In this document: in pieces, positions 16,361-25,160 of the stretch
Numbering within the stretch: position 1 is the stretch's first letter
Layout of the letters: every line of letters starts with the position of its first letter
Source: Marinomonas sp. THO17
Lineage (GTDB): Bacteria; Pseudomonadota; Gammaproteobacteria; Pseudomonadales; Marinomonadaceae
Direction of reading: 5' to 3'
Assembly: GCF_040436405.1 (NCBI RefSeq)
Contig: NZ_AP031575.1
Coordinates: 248,001 to 312,000 of the forward strand
Length of the DNA: 64,000 bases
Notes under the pieces: generated by a model
Told to the model about the DNA's origin: nothing
What the model saw: the letters and a program-made list of their open reading frames with translations, nothing else
Databases searched by the model: none
Position numbers and translations under genes: made by a program

Positions 16361-18346
16361 ATGAAATTAGGCGTTTGTTATTACCCAGAGCATTGGCCAA
16401 AAAGCCGTTGGCGAGCCGATGCCGAGCATATGAAGAAAATTGGTATAGAGTACGTTCGTGTTGGTGAATTTAGTTGGAGCACCATTGAACCAAGATCGGG
16501 TGAATTTCACTGGCAATGGCTGGATGAATCACTGGATATTTTGCATGAATACGGTTTAAAAGTGATCCTTGGCACGCCGACCGCAACGCCACCTAAATGG
16601 TTGGTTGATCGTTATCCTGGCATGTTGGCGAAAGATGAACAAGGCCGTATACGTGGTTTTGGGTCGCGTCGTCATTATACTTTTGCCAGCTTGGAGTATC
16701 GAGAAGAATGCCGCCGTATCACTTGTTTGATGGCGCAGCGTTATGGTAATCACCCCGCGGTTGTCTCTTGGCAAACCGACAATGAGTTCGGCTGTCACGA
16801 TACCATTTTGAGTTATGCTGAAGCGGACTTAGCGGCATTTCGTATTTGGTTAAAAGAAAAATACGGCAGCATTGAGGCGCTTAATCAGGCTTGGGGGAAT
16901 GTTTTTTGGAGCATGGAGTACCTTAGCTTTAATGAAATCGAGTTGCCTAATCTGACGGTGACAGAAGCTAACCCTTCCCACCGTTTAGACTTTCAGCGTT
17001 GCTGCTCGGATCAAGTGGTGGTCTATAACAAGTTGCAGGTGGATATTTTACGAGAGCATTCTGCTGGTCGTGAATTGGTTCATAACTATATGGGATTTTT
17101 CACTGCATTTGATCATCATAAAGTGGGGCAGGATCTCGATGTCGCGAGCTGGGATACTTACCCACTGGGTTTTCTAGATCAAGAAGCCATTTACAGTGAA
17201 GAAGAAAAGCATGCTTATTTGCGTGTTGGTCATCCTGATTTTGGCGCTTTCCATCATGACTTGTATCGTGGCTGTGGTAAAGGTCGCTTATGGATCATGG
17301 AGCAGCAACCCGGCCCGGTAAACTGGGCGCCTCACAATCCGACTCCCGCTGATGGTGCGGTGCGTTTGTGGACATGGGAAGCCTTTTCCCATGGTGCTGA
17401 ATTGGTGTCGTATTTCCGTTGGCGTCAAGCGCCCTTTGCCCAAGAACAAATGCACGCCGGTTTATTACGCCCCGATGCGGAAGAAGCCGAAGCCGCTAAA
17501 GAGGCAGCGCAAGTGGCACAGGAAGTTGCGCAATTGTCTGCTGCTCTGGGTATGGATGCCGATGAGCTATTGTCTTTACCAAGTGCCGGTAAAGTGGCCT
17601 TGATGTTTGACTATGACGCTTGTTGGTCGTTGGACATTCAGCCGCAATCACGGGCTTATCGTTATTTGTTTTGGTGTTATCGCATGTATGAAGCATTGCG
17701 TGAATTGGGCTTGTCCGTTGATATCATTCCTGCCAATGCTTCTTTGGACTCCTATCCAATGCTGGTGTTACCAGCGCAAGCCCATATTAGTGACGATCTG
17801 CTAAAACGTTTAGAGGCATTTGATGGTGTGTTATTGGCTGGTCCAAGAACGGGCAGTAAAACCTCGAGTTATCAGATTCCAGAAAATCTAGCACCAGGTC
17901 CATTGGCCAAATTAATACCATTGCAGGTAGAGCGAGTTGATGCTTTGCCAAATCATACTCAATTAGCGGTTTCTGGTGTATGGGGAGAAGGTTCGCTCAA
18001 ACATTGGCATGAGCAAATCGCCACTGACTTACCTTGTTTGTTAAAAGACGATTCTGGTAACCCTGTGCTGGTTGGCAAAAATCAACATTATTACCTAGGC
18101 TCATGTTTGGACAAGGGCGCATTGAAAGCCAGTTTGGTTAAGTTAACTGAAAAAGCGGGTTTAGCAAGCTATTACTTGCCGAAAGGTTTAAGAATTCGTG
18201 AGAGAGGCGAGCTTATTTTTGTCATGAATTACGCTTCTCGTACGATTGATTTCGCACCCGAAGGAGCAGAATTGCTGATAGGTAGTCGTCAAGTTGGAGC
18301 GGTGAATGTAGCAATTTGGAAGAAAACAGCCAGCAGCAAAAAATAA
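16361..18346 (+). CDS. Beta-galactosidase, glycoside hydrolase family 42
   Basis: A 661-residue GH42 enzyme of usual length. The N-terminal GVCYYPEHWP motif, acid/base Glu in WQTDNEFGCHDT (about 142) and nucleophile Glu in WIMEQQPGPVNW (about 314) are all present. They are followed by the trimerisation and C-terminal beta domains. No signal peptide is visible, so it cleaves imported beta-galactosides in the cytoplasm. I start it at the ATG at 16361, one base after the lactonase stop, rather than at upstream in-frame codons inside the lactonase gene. It is the last gene of the tightly packed run that starts at 7477; the binding protein follows behind its own control region. Confidence 0.95.
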   Translation: MKLGVCYYPEHWPKSRWRADAEHMKKIGIEYVRVGEFSWSTIEPRSGEFHWQWLDESLDILHEYGLKVILGTPTATPPKWLVDRYPGMLAKDEQGRIRGFGSRRHYTFASLEYREECRRITCLMAQRYGNHPAVVSWQTDNEFGCHDTILSYAEADLAAFRIWLKEKYGSIEALNQAWGNVFWSMEYLSFNEIELPNLTVTEANPSHRLDFQRCCSDQVVVYNKLQVDILREHSAGRELVHNYMGFFTAFDHHKVGQDLDVASWDTYPLGFLDQEAIYSEEEKHAYLRVGHPDFGAFHHDLYRGCGKGRLWIMEQQPGPVNWAPHNPTPADGAVRLWTWEAFSHGAELVSYFRWRQAPFAQEQMHAGLLRPDAEEAEAAKEAAQVAQEVAQLSAALGMDADELLSLPSAGKVALMFDYDACWSLDIQPQSRAYRYLFWCYRMYEALRELGLSVDIIPANASLDSYPMLVLPAQAHISDDLLKRLEAFDGVLLAGPRTGSKTSSYQIPENLAPGPLAKLIPLQVERVDALPNHTQLAVSGVWGEGSLKHWHEQIATDLPCLLKDDSGNPVLVGKNQHYYLGSCLDKGALKASLVKLTEKAGLASYYLPKGLRIRERGELIFVMNYASRTIDFAPEGAELLIGSRQVGAVNVAIWKKTASSKK

Positions 18347-18348
18347 AG

Positions 18349-18363
18349 TGGAACTAAGTTTCT
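18349..18363. promoter_or_regulatory. Candidate IclR operator O2
   Basis: TGGAACTAAGTTTCT matches the TGGAAC-N3-RTTYC pattern of O1. It lies just upstream of the -35 hexamer of the binding-protein promoter. Confidence 0.55.
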
Positions 18364-18367
18364 TTTA

Positions 18368-18396
18368 TTGAAAAAAACATAAAATTATTCGATACT
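18368..18396 (+). promoter_or_regulatory. Possible promoter of the sugar-binding protein gene
   Basis: TTGAAA (18368-18373) and GATACT (18391-18396) are separated by 17 bases. The pair is bracketed exactly by operator candidates O2 and O3, which would suit repression at this start site. Confidence 0.5.
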
Positions 18397-18410
18397 GAAA
18401 CTTGGTTCCA
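18396..18410. promoter_or_regulatory. Candidate IclR operator O3
   Basis: On the minus strand this reads TGGAACCAAGTTTCA, a near-perfect palindrome of the same pattern as O1 and O2. It covers the end of the -10 hexamer and the expected transcription start. Confidence 0.6.
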
Positions 18411-18442
18411 GTAAATAAAAAGAAAAAGAGGACTTGCTCAAA

Positions 18443-19666
18443 ATGAAAAAGATCCAATCTATGTTGGTCGGCGCTATGGCAATGACCGCAGCTTCATTGG
18501 TTAATGCGGGCACTTTGGTGATCAACTCGGATCAGGCTGATCCAGCACCGAAGAAAGCTTTCGCAGAGATCATTGAAAAATTTGAAAAAGAAAACCCTGA
18601 TATCACAGTGAAATACAACCTTTATGATAAAGAAGGTTATAAAACCGCCATTCGCAATTGGCTATCTACCACTCCGCCTGACATTGTCTTCTGGTATGCT
18701 GGTAACCGTATGAAGGCTTTCGTTGAACGTGGATTATTTGAAGACGTGAGTGATATTTGGGATCAAAATGGCCTGAAGCAAACCATGTCTGCAGCCACTC
18801 CAGCCATGACGATTGATGGAAAGCAGTGGGGCATGCCATACACTTATTATCAATGGGGTATTTACTACCGTAAAGACATCTTTGAGAAATTGGGATTGTC
18901 TGAGCCGAAAACTTGGGATGAGTTTTTAGCAGTAAACGCCAAATTAAAAGCCAACGACGTCACACCTGTTACCATTGGTACTAAGTACCTATGGACTGCT
19001 GCGGGTTGGTTTGACTACTTAAACATGCGTACCAATGGTCTGGATTTCCACATTGACCTAATGGACGGTAAAATTCCATACACAGACGATCGCGTTCGTA
19101 AGACGTTCGAAAACTGGAAAGTCTTAGTGGACAATGGTTATTTCTTGGATAATCACGCGTCTTACTCTTGGCAAGAAGCTCAGCCTTTCTTATACAATGG
19201 CCAAGCAGCAATGTACTTGATTGGTAACTTCATTACGCCAAATTTCCCGAAAGAATTGGATGGTAAAATTGGCTTCTTTCAATTCCCACAAATCAATCCA
19301 AATGTAGGTATGTCTGAGGATGCACCTATGGATACTGTGCATATTCCAGCCAAAGCGAAGAACAAGGCGGATGCGCGTAAGTTCCTAGAATTTATGTCGC
19401 GTGCTGACAACCAAACTTTGGTGAATGCAGCTTTGATTCAGATTCCACCCAATGTGAATGCACAAGCACCGGATAACTACTTCCTAAATAAAGGGGTGGC
19501 AATGCTCAATCAGGCATCTGGTACGGCACAGTTTTATGACCGTGATACGGATCCAAGTATGGCGCAAGAGGGCATGAAAGGTTTCCAAGAATTTATGGTC
19601 AAACCTGAGCGCTTGGATGCCATTCTTAAGCGTCTTGAAAGAGCCAGAAAACGCGCTTTCCGTTAA
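18443..19666 (+). CDS. ABC importer sugar-binding protein (periplasmic)
   Basis: A 407-residue extracellular solute-binding protein of the CUT1 class. A clear signal peptide (MKKIQSMLVGAMAMTAASLVNA, cut after AxA-like VNA) is followed by LVINSDQADPAPKKAFAEII and further family sequence. RBS AAGAGGA precedes the ATG at 18443; an in-frame TTG at 18434 is less likely. It would deliver alpha- and/or beta-galactosides to the permeases at 7477-9203. It has its own operator-flanked promoter and terminator, a common way to make excess binding protein. The ligand cannot be read from sequence. The arginine/lysine-rich last ten residues are a little unusual. Confidence 0.92.
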   Translation: MKKIQSMLVGAMAMTAASLVNAGTLVINSDQADPAPKKAFAEIIEKFEKENPDITVKYNLYDKEGYKTAIRNWLSTTPPDIVFWYAGNRMKAFVERGLFEDVSDIWDQNGLKQTMSAATPAMTIDGKQWGMPYTYYQWGIYYRKDIFEKLGLSEPKTWDEFLAVNAKLKANDVTPVTIGTKYLWTAAGWFDYLNMRTNGLDFHIDLMDGKIPYTDDRVRKTFENWKVLVDNGYFLDNHASYSWQEAQPFLYNGQAAMYLIGNFITPNFPKELDGKIGFFQFPQINPNVGMSEDAPMDTVHIPAKAKNKADARKFLEFMSRADNQTLVNAALIQIPPNVNAQAPDNYFLNKGVAMLNQASGTAQFYDRDTDPSMAQEGMKGFQEFMVKPERLDAILKRLERARKRAFR

Positions 19667-19699
19667 TTCAGTCTTTATAGACCTTATTTTTTAATGTTA

Positions 19700-19735
19700 A
19701 AGAGCCAGCTTCATTATGAAGCTGGCTCTTTTTTA
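19700..19735 (+). terminator. Terminator of the galactoside locus
   Basis: A 14-bp perfect stem AAGAGCCAGCTTCA/TGAAGCTGGCTCTT with a 3-base loop is followed by a T run. It is strong and ends the locus. Confidence 0.9.
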
Positions 19736-19844
19736 TTAAGATAAGTGTGAATAAATCACCTTCCTTAACATCTTGTATCACTTAATGTTTTTCAAGTGAA
19801 ATAGGATATTTTTCAACTTAAATAAGTGTGATTCTCATAAAATA

Positions 19845-19859
19845 TGTTATATCATAACC
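19845..19859. promoter_or_regulatory. Zur-like box upstream of the nickel/peptide-type ABC operon
   Basis: TGTTATATCATAACC matches the gammaproteobacterial Zur consensus TGTTATANTATAACA at 12 of 14 defined positions and ends 31 bases before the GTG start. If real, it would place the transporter under zinc control. The surrounding 224-bp gap also holds repeated AAGTGTGA-type motifs of unknown meaning. Confidence 0.45.
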
Positions 19860-19890
19860 TTTCTTTTTGGGTTGAATAGGAATTAAGTCT

Positions 19891-21426
19891 GTGACTAGGC
19901 TATTTATTGTTTTATTGGGGTTGTTGAGTGGCTTGATCAGCGTGTCTGCGCAAGCACAACCAACCGCAAGTAATACTCTTTCGATCAGTGCTGCGTTTGA
20001 ATTCACTAGCATGGATCCTTCTAAAAATGGTTACATTTTCAGTCGCATGCAGGTGATTGAAACCTTATTAGATGTCAATGCTAAGGGCGAATTGGTGCCT
20101 GCATTGGCCAGTGATTGGAAGGTGAGTGATGACGCGAAAACCTGGACATTTACACTGCGTGATCAAGTGACCTTCCATGATGGTAGCCCGCTTAATGCTG
20201 ATGCTGTTGTAAAGAGTTTAGAGATTGCCTTGAAAAAGCACGGTGCTTTACGCAAAGCGCCTATTGTCGCTATTAAGGCGTTAGACCAAAAAACGGTCGT
20301 CATTGAGTTGAGCAAACCTTATGTGGTGCTGGGTGCTGTCTTAGCCAATTATGCAAATGCCATTTTGTCTCCTTCCGCTTATGGTAAAGAGGGCGAGGTG
20401 TTAGCTTTATCGGCAACTGGCCCGTATCAATTATTGCAATTTTCACCACCACATAAGCTAGTGGTGGAAAAATTTGATGATTATTGGGGTAAAAAAGCCA
20501 GCATTCCTTATGCTAGTTATCTAACGGGTCACCGTGCGGAAAGTCGAGTGCTACAAGCTCGTAGTGGTCAGGCGGATGTGGTCTTTGGATTAGACCCTGC
20601 CAGTTTGCCCTTGTTAAAGCGTATGCCAAACCTGTCTCTGCATTCAGATGCCATTCCTCGCACCATTGTGATTAAACTGAATTCGGGCGACCCTCAGTTG
20701 AAAGACGTGAAAGCACGTCAGGCACTTAGCTATGCATTAAACCGTTCTGGTATTGCTGCTGGCGTGTTGCGCATTCCTGGTGCTGGCACAGAACAAATCA
20801 TGCCGGCTTCTATGGGCGATTGGTATTTAAACATTGCTAATCAGGAAGAGAATGGTCAGCAAAAAGCCTTGTCTTTACTCGCTGAATTGGGTTGGCAGAA
20901 AAATGCTAATGGTTACCTAGAAAAAGACGGCAAAGAGTTTTCCATTCGTTTGATTACCTATGCGGATCGTCCGGAGTTGACTACGGTTGCGACTGCCATT
21001 CAGGCACAATGGGAAGCCATTGGGGTCAAAACCAAAGTGGATGTGACTAATTCAAGTGCTATTCCAATGGGACATCAAGACGGTTCATTGCAAGCGGCTT
21101 TGATTGCGCGTAATTATGGTTTCATTGCTAATCCATTGGCGGTGATTATGGCGGATTACGGCAGCAACGGCGGTGGCGACTGGGGAGCAATGAATTGGCA
21201 TAATGCAAAAGTCAGTGAGTTGGTGAGCAAGTTAGAGAAAACCGCGGACCCTGACATTTTCCGTCAATACGCTCAGCAAGTGGCGCAATTGATTTACGAT
21301 GAGCGTCCAGTCATTCCTGTTACTTCCTATGTGCAGCAAACGTCAGTGAGCAATCGCGTAAAAGGTTTCCATTTTGATCCTTTTGAACGCAGCTTCTTTA
21401 TCAATGACATGGAGTTTGTGCGTTAA
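19891..21426 (+). CDS. ABC transporter substrate-binding protein, nickel/peptide family (SBP_bac_5)
   Basis: A 511-residue periplasmic binding protein of the NikA/DppA/OppA class. A GTG start is followed by a signal peptide (about 1-23, ending SAQAQ). SMDPSKNGYIFSRMQVIETLL and LASDWKVSDDAKTWTFTLRDQVTFHDGSPLNADAVV-type family motifs follow. RBS TAGGA lies nine bases upstream. Its length equals NikA, and the next genes have the NikB/NikC/NikDE order. The ligand may be a metal-chelate (nickel or zinc with a metallophore) or a short peptide; the Zur-like box argues for metal but is not proof. It overlaps the first permease by one base. Confidence 0.9.
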   Translation: MTRLFIVLLGLLSGLISVSAQAQPTASNTLSISAAFEFTSMDPSKNGYIFSRMQVIETLLDVNAKGELVPALASDWKVSDDAKTWTFTLRDQVTFHDGSPLNADAVVKSLEIALKKHGALRKAPIVAIKALDQKTVVIELSKPYVVLGAVLANYANAILSPSAYGKEGEVLALSATGPYQLLQFSPPHKLVVEKFDDYWGKKASIPYASYLTGHRAESRVLQARSGQADVVFGLDPASLPLLKRMPNLSLHSDAIPRTIVIKLNSGDPQLKDVKARQALSYALNRSGIAAGVLRIPGAGTEQIMPASMGDWYLNIANQEENGQQKALSLLAELGWQKNANGYLEKDGKEFSIRLITYADRPELTTVATAIQAQWEAIGVKTKVDVTNSSAIPMGHQDGSLQAALIARNYGFIANPLAVIMADYGSNGGGDWGAMNWHNAKVSELVSKLEKTADPDIFRQYAQQVAQLIYDERPVIPVTSYVQQTSVSNRVKGFHFDPFERSFFINDMEFVR

Positions 21427-22358
21427 TGAAGTCGATGCTTTTTAAGCGACTATTACAACTGATCACTGTGGTATGGGGCGTAGGCACATTAACTTTTGTG
21501 TTGATGCGCTCTTTGCCGGGTGACATGGCGTATCGCATCGCTGCTAGTCGTTATGGACAAGATAATGTGGATTCACAGGCAGCGGCTTTGGTGCGTGAAG
21601 AGCTAGGGTTAGATCAAAGTGCTTTTCAGGCCTATTGGCATTGGTTAACGGATTTGCTTCAGTTTAATCTAGGCAATTCTCTAGTCAGTGGTTTGCCTGT
21701 GATGGAGTCAGTACAACATATGTTGGGCCATTCTTTACTGTTGGCTTTGGCTGGCTTGTTGGTATCTATCTTAATTGCTGTGCCATTGGGCATACTGTCT
21801 GCTTGGCGAGGCAATCCTTTGGACTCTGTTTTAATGGGGTTGTCGAGTGCAGTGCGTGCCATGCCTGTGTTTGTACTTGGTGTGTTATTTGTATTGTTGT
21901 TCGCCCTGCATTGGGGTTGGTTCCCTGTGGCGGGTTACGGTACTTTCGCGCATTTGGTATTGCCAGCAGTGACATTGGCCATCAGTTTGGCGGCCGTATC
22001 CAATCGTGTGGTCAGAGATTCAGCAAAACAGACCTTCCAGTCTATTTTCTATCAATTTTCCAAGGTGAAAGGCTTAACCAGTTGGCAGACGTTTCGTCGT
22101 CATGGTGTTCGTAATATTGCTGTCCCCGTGGTGGCCTTTTTAGGGATTCAGCTAGTGAGCATGATTGAAGGCATCGTCATGATCGAGTCTTTATTCTCTT
22201 GGCCTGGAATTGGTCATGGTTTGGCACATGCTATCTTTGCGCGAGACATTCCTGTTATTCAAGGGGCGGCATTAGCTATGGGCGTAGTGTTTGTGTTGCT
22301 TAATACTTTTGTCGATCTATTATGTTTGTGGATTGATCCACGTGGAGGAGAGCAATGA
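21426..22358 (+). CDS. ABC permease, NikB/DppB type
   Basis: A 310-residue inner-membrane permease. The N-terminal KRLLQLITVVWGVGTLTFVLMRSLPGD is the hallmark of DppB/NikB subunits, followed by about five further membrane segments. The ATPase-contact region is around KVKGLTSWQTFRRHGVRN, and the C-terminal GIGHGLAHAIFARDIPVIQG is conserved. A TAATG start overlaps the binding-protein stop. It ends with an ATGA overlap into the second permease. Confidence 0.92.
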   Translation: MKSMLFKRLLQLITVVWGVGTLTFVLMRSLPGDMAYRIAASRYGQDNVDSQAAALVREELGLDQSAFQAYWHWLTDLLQFNLGNSLVSGLPVMESVQHMLGHSLLLALAGLLVSILIAVPLGILSAWRGNPLDSVLMGLSSAVRAMPVFVLGVLFVLLFALHWGWFPVAGYGTFAHLVLPAVTLAISLAAVSNRVVRDSAKQTFQSIFYQFSKVKGLTSWQTFRRHGVRNIAVPVVAFLGIQLVSMIEGIVMIESLFSWPGIGHGLAHAIFARDIPVIQGAALAMGVVFVLLNTFVDLLCLWIDPRGGEQ

Positions 22359-23143
22359 GCATGAGTTTACGTTCTTCTCAATGGTTTGGTTTAAGTATTT
22401 TGCTTGCCTTATTGGCTTTTGCTTTGTTGGGTATGAATTTTTCATCTTACAACATCGCTCAGCAAGATCTGAACGCCATATTGCAACCACCTAGTGCCCA
22501 ACACTGGTTAGGTACGGATCATTTTGGCCGCAGTATGCTAAGCCGTATGGCGCATGCGGTGGCCTTGTCATTTGCCTTGGGGCTACTTTGTGTAGTGACT
22601 TCGGCTATTTTAGGGACTGTGCTTGGTGTGACGTCGGTATGGGCGGGTAAGCGAGTGGATCAGGCTTTGGCTATTGTGGTCAATATTTTACTGGCGCTGC
22701 CGGGGTTGGTTATTGTGCTGTTGTTTGCCGCGATTGCGCCAGGTTCATTTTGGGTGCTCTATTTGGCCATTTCTCTGGTGCAGTGGGTCGAGTATTTTCG
22801 TGTTACTCGTGCTATTACGCAAAATGTCATTCAAAGTCCTGCACGTCAGTCTTCCAAAATGATGGGGTTTGGTACTTGGTATCAGTTCAAACGTCATATT
22901 TGGCCTGCGATTGCGCCCTCGGTGTTTACCTTAGCTGCCTTTGGTGGGGCTAATGCAATTTTGACCATGGCTTCATTGGGTTTTGTTTATGTCGGTATTC
23001 AGCCGCCTCTCGCTGAGTTGGGCTTAATGACAGTGGAGTTGTTTCCTTTTTACAGTGAAGCGCCTTGGGTATTGGCTCAACCTTTGATTGTCATCGCTCT
23101 GATGGTATTGGGTTTTCATCTATTGGCAGGTAAACGAGCATGA
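22355..23143 (+). CDS. ABC permease, NikC/DppC type
   Basis: A 262-residue second permease, slightly short for the class. HWLGTDHFGRSMLSRM (about residues 48-63) is the DppC/NikC signature. The coupling motif lies around MMGFGTWYQFKRHIWPAI and the C-terminal half is hydrophobic. ATGA overlaps join it to both neighbours, so the four genes form one translationally coupled operon. Confidence 0.92.
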   Translation: MSMSLRSSQWFGLSILLALLAFALLGMNFSSYNIAQQDLNAILQPPSAQHWLGTDHFGRSMLSRMAHAVALSFALGLLCVVTSAILGTVLGVTSVWAGKRVDQALAIVVNILLALPGLVIVLLFAAIAPGSFWVLYLAISLVQWVEYFRVTRAITQNVIQSPARQSSKMMGFGTWYQFKRHIWPAIAPSVFTLAAFGGANAILTMASLGFVYVGIQPPLAELGLMTVELFPFYSEAPWVLAQPLIVIALMVLGFHLLAGKRA

Positions 23144-24528
23144 CAAGTTTATTAAATGTGACTAATTTGGCTGTGTATGCAGGCAATATTTGCTTGCTTG
23201 AACCCATCAGTTTTCGTCTTGAAAAAGATCAGCCGCTGACCATTCTTGGGCAAACAGGTTCAGGTAAGAGTCTGTTGGCACAAGCTATTATGGGGTTATT
23301 GCCAGAAGAATTATCGGTTTCTGGAGACATAGAGGTTTTTGGAAAATCCTTAACCCTCGCGCAACGTCGAGCCTTATGGGGCCGGGAAATGGTAATGTTA
23401 CCTCAAGAGCCTTGGCATGCTTTAGACCCTTTGATGAAAGGTGTGAATCAAGTATCTGAGGTTTATCATTTGGTGCAAGGTGAGACGAAACTTGATGCCA
23501 ATATTCATGCCCAACAAGACCTGCAACAGGTGGGATTGGCTGACAATGGACATAAGCGTCCCGGTCAGTTGTCTGGCGGTATGGCGCAGCGTTTGGCCAT
23601 TGCAGCAGCCACCGCGGCGGGGGCAAATTTGATACTGGCAGATGAGCCAACCAAAGGTTTGGATGTGAATCGTCGTGATGGCATTGTGCGTTTATTGCAA
23701 TCTCGTTCAGCTGGCGGTGGTTTATTGACCATCACCCACGATGTAGCCATTGCTCGACAGCTGGCGGGTCGTATGATGGTTATCAAGGGCGGTAATTTGG
23801 TTGAGCATGGCGATGCCATCGACATTCTAAACCAACCTAAAGATGCCTACACCAAAGCCTTAATTGCCGCTGAACCAAAACAATGGACGCATGCGCCAAG
23901 CGCAAGACTTTCCAATGAAAAAGTGGTGGAAGTGAGCGATTTAGCTTTGGAGCGTGGTGGTAAACGCCTGTTTGATTCCGTGTCTTTTAATGTTCATCAG
24001 GGCGAAGTGGTTGGTGTGGTTGGTGACAGTGGCTGTGGTAAGTCTTCTCTTGGGGATGCTTTACTTGGTTTGTTGCCATTACAAGCGGGTGATGTCAAAA
24101 AGTGCTTAGATAATACCCAGCCTTATCAATGGTTGAAGTTGTATCAGGATCCACCATCTGCCTTTACGGCCAGTGTTACCTTGCAGCAATTGCTTGATGA
24201 CTTGGTAAGACTACACAAGATAGACAGGGCTCGTATTCCTGTGTTGATGAAACGTTTGAATTTACCAGAAGGTATATTGACGCGTAATTGTCTTGGTGTG
24301 TCAGGAGGTGAGCTGCAACGCTTTGCGATTCTTCGTGCTTTGTTGTTAGACCCTGTTTTTTTATTCGCTGATGAACCCACTTCGCGATTGGATCCGATAA
24401 CGGCTCAGCAAGTGACGGAACTTCTAGTGGAACTGGCTCGTGAAACGGGATGCTCTGTACTGTTAGTCAGCCATGACCCTGATCTTGTGGCGAAAACCTG
24501 TGATCAGGTGATTAAGTTAACAGCTTAA
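23140..24528 (+). CDS. Fused ABC transporter ATPase (NikD-NikE type, two nucleotide-binding domains)
   Basis: A 462-residue protein with two complete ATPase domains. Domain one (about 1-240) has Walker A GQTGSGKS, signature LSGGMAQRLAIA and Walker B LILADEPTKGLD. Domain two (about 265-462) has Walker A GDSGCGKSS, signature VSGGELQRFAIL and Walker B FLFADEPTSRLD. In E. coli these are separate NikD and NikE proteins. Both domains are on the short side and the usual oligopeptide C-terminal cysteine motif is absent, as in nickel-type rather than Opp-type ATPases. It is the last gene of the operon, with a terminator after it. Confidence 0.93.
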   Translation: MTSLLNVTNLAVYAGNICLLEPISFRLEKDQPLTILGQTGSGKSLLAQAIMGLLPEELSVSGDIEVFGKSLTLAQRRALWGREMVMLPQEPWHALDPLMKGVNQVSEVYHLVQGETKLDANIHAQQDLQQVGLADNGHKRPGQLSGGMAQRLAIAAATAAGANLILADEPTKGLDVNRRDGIVRLLQSRSAGGGLLTITHDVAIARQLAGRMMVIKGGNLVEHGDAIDILNQPKDAYTKALIAAEPKQWTHAPSARLSNEKVVEVSDLALERGGKRLFDSVSFNVHQGEVVGVVGDSGCGKSSLGDALLGLLPLQAGDVKKCLDNTQPYQWLKLYQDPPSAFTASVTLQQLLDDLVRLHKIDRARIPVLMKRLNLPEGILTRNCLGVSGGELQRFAILRALLLDPVFLFADEPTSRLDPITAQQVTELLVELARETGCSVLLVSHDPDLVAKTCDQVIKLTA

Positions 24529-24564
24529 GTTGATGACAGGATAATTTGCCTTATCTTGCAAGCT

Positions 24565-24597
24565 AAGCCCAAGTCGTTCATGACTTGGGCTTTTTTA
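24565..24597 (+). terminator. Terminator of the nickel/peptide-type ABC operon
   Basis: A perfect 11-bp stem AAGCCCAAGTC/GACTTGGGCTT with a 6-base loop, then a T run. Confidence 0.88.
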
Positions 24598-24671
24598 CCT
24601 GCATTTTGCTTTAATTCTCATATCCTGTGTGGTCTAATTTTCCTGATATATCAAATTATTAGGATGCCATA

Positions 24672-24920
24672 ATGTCATTAAATAAAATCGTTTTGTTGCC
24701 AGTTGTTTGTTTGATAACGAGCTTCTCTTCCAGTCTGTTGGCGTTTGATGATTATTGCACACCCAAATTAAACACCTACATTAAAAATGTTCAAAAAACG
24801 GTGGATTCAAAATACATTTCCCAGCGCCAAAAAGAGGTGGCGCAAAAAATACTGGATAGAGTAAAAAATAGCCGTAATGATACAAAAGATTGTGTTTTAT
24901 TAGATAAATTATTGCCATAA
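24672..24920 (+). CDS. Small secreted protein of unknown function
   Basis: An 82-residue protein with a plausible signal peptide (MSLNKIVLLPVVCLITSFSSSLLA, cut before FDDYC). The mature part of about 58 residues is lysine-rich and helical, with two cysteines (in DYCTPK and KDCVLL) that could form a disulfide. RBS-like AGGA lies ten bases before the ATG. I recognise no family. It stands alone between a terminator and MITE copy 4. The signal peptide and paired cysteines make it more likely than a chance frame. Confidence 0.5.
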   Translation: MSLNKIVLLPVVCLITSFSSSLLAFDDYCTPKLNTYIKNVQKTVDSKYISQRQKEVAQKILDRVKNSRNDTKDCVLLDKLLP

Positions 24921-24976
24921 ATTCAGCGCAGTTTAATAAAACTTCAAATGTCTGTTATCGGCTAAAGGCTTGTTTA

Positions 24977-25115
24977 AAGGAAAGTAAGAATAAGCCTCTG
25001 TACTTGTCTTGATAGGCTATTATTTAGAAAGCCCGCAAGAGAACTACTTAGATGTTGATTATTAGTGCAACAAAGAAGCTATTGTATTGGCCAATAGACT
25101 TGTTCGTGTTTTTCT
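24977..25115. mobile_element. MITE-like palindromic element, copy 4 (degenerate)
   Basis: The left end (GGAAAGTAAGAATAAGCC, from 24979) resembles the left end of copy 1. The right end read inward (AGAAAAACACGAACAAGTC, from 25115) aligns with the right end of copy 1 over 19 positions. The flanking dinucleotide is TA on both sides (24975-24976 and 25116-25117). CTTGATAGGC inside also occurs, inverted, in copy 1. The middle is shorter and more diverged than in copy 1. Confidence 0.55.
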
Positions 25116-25160
25116 TAATGCATTGATATAAAAATTATTAAAGGGTCATGGAGAGATGTT

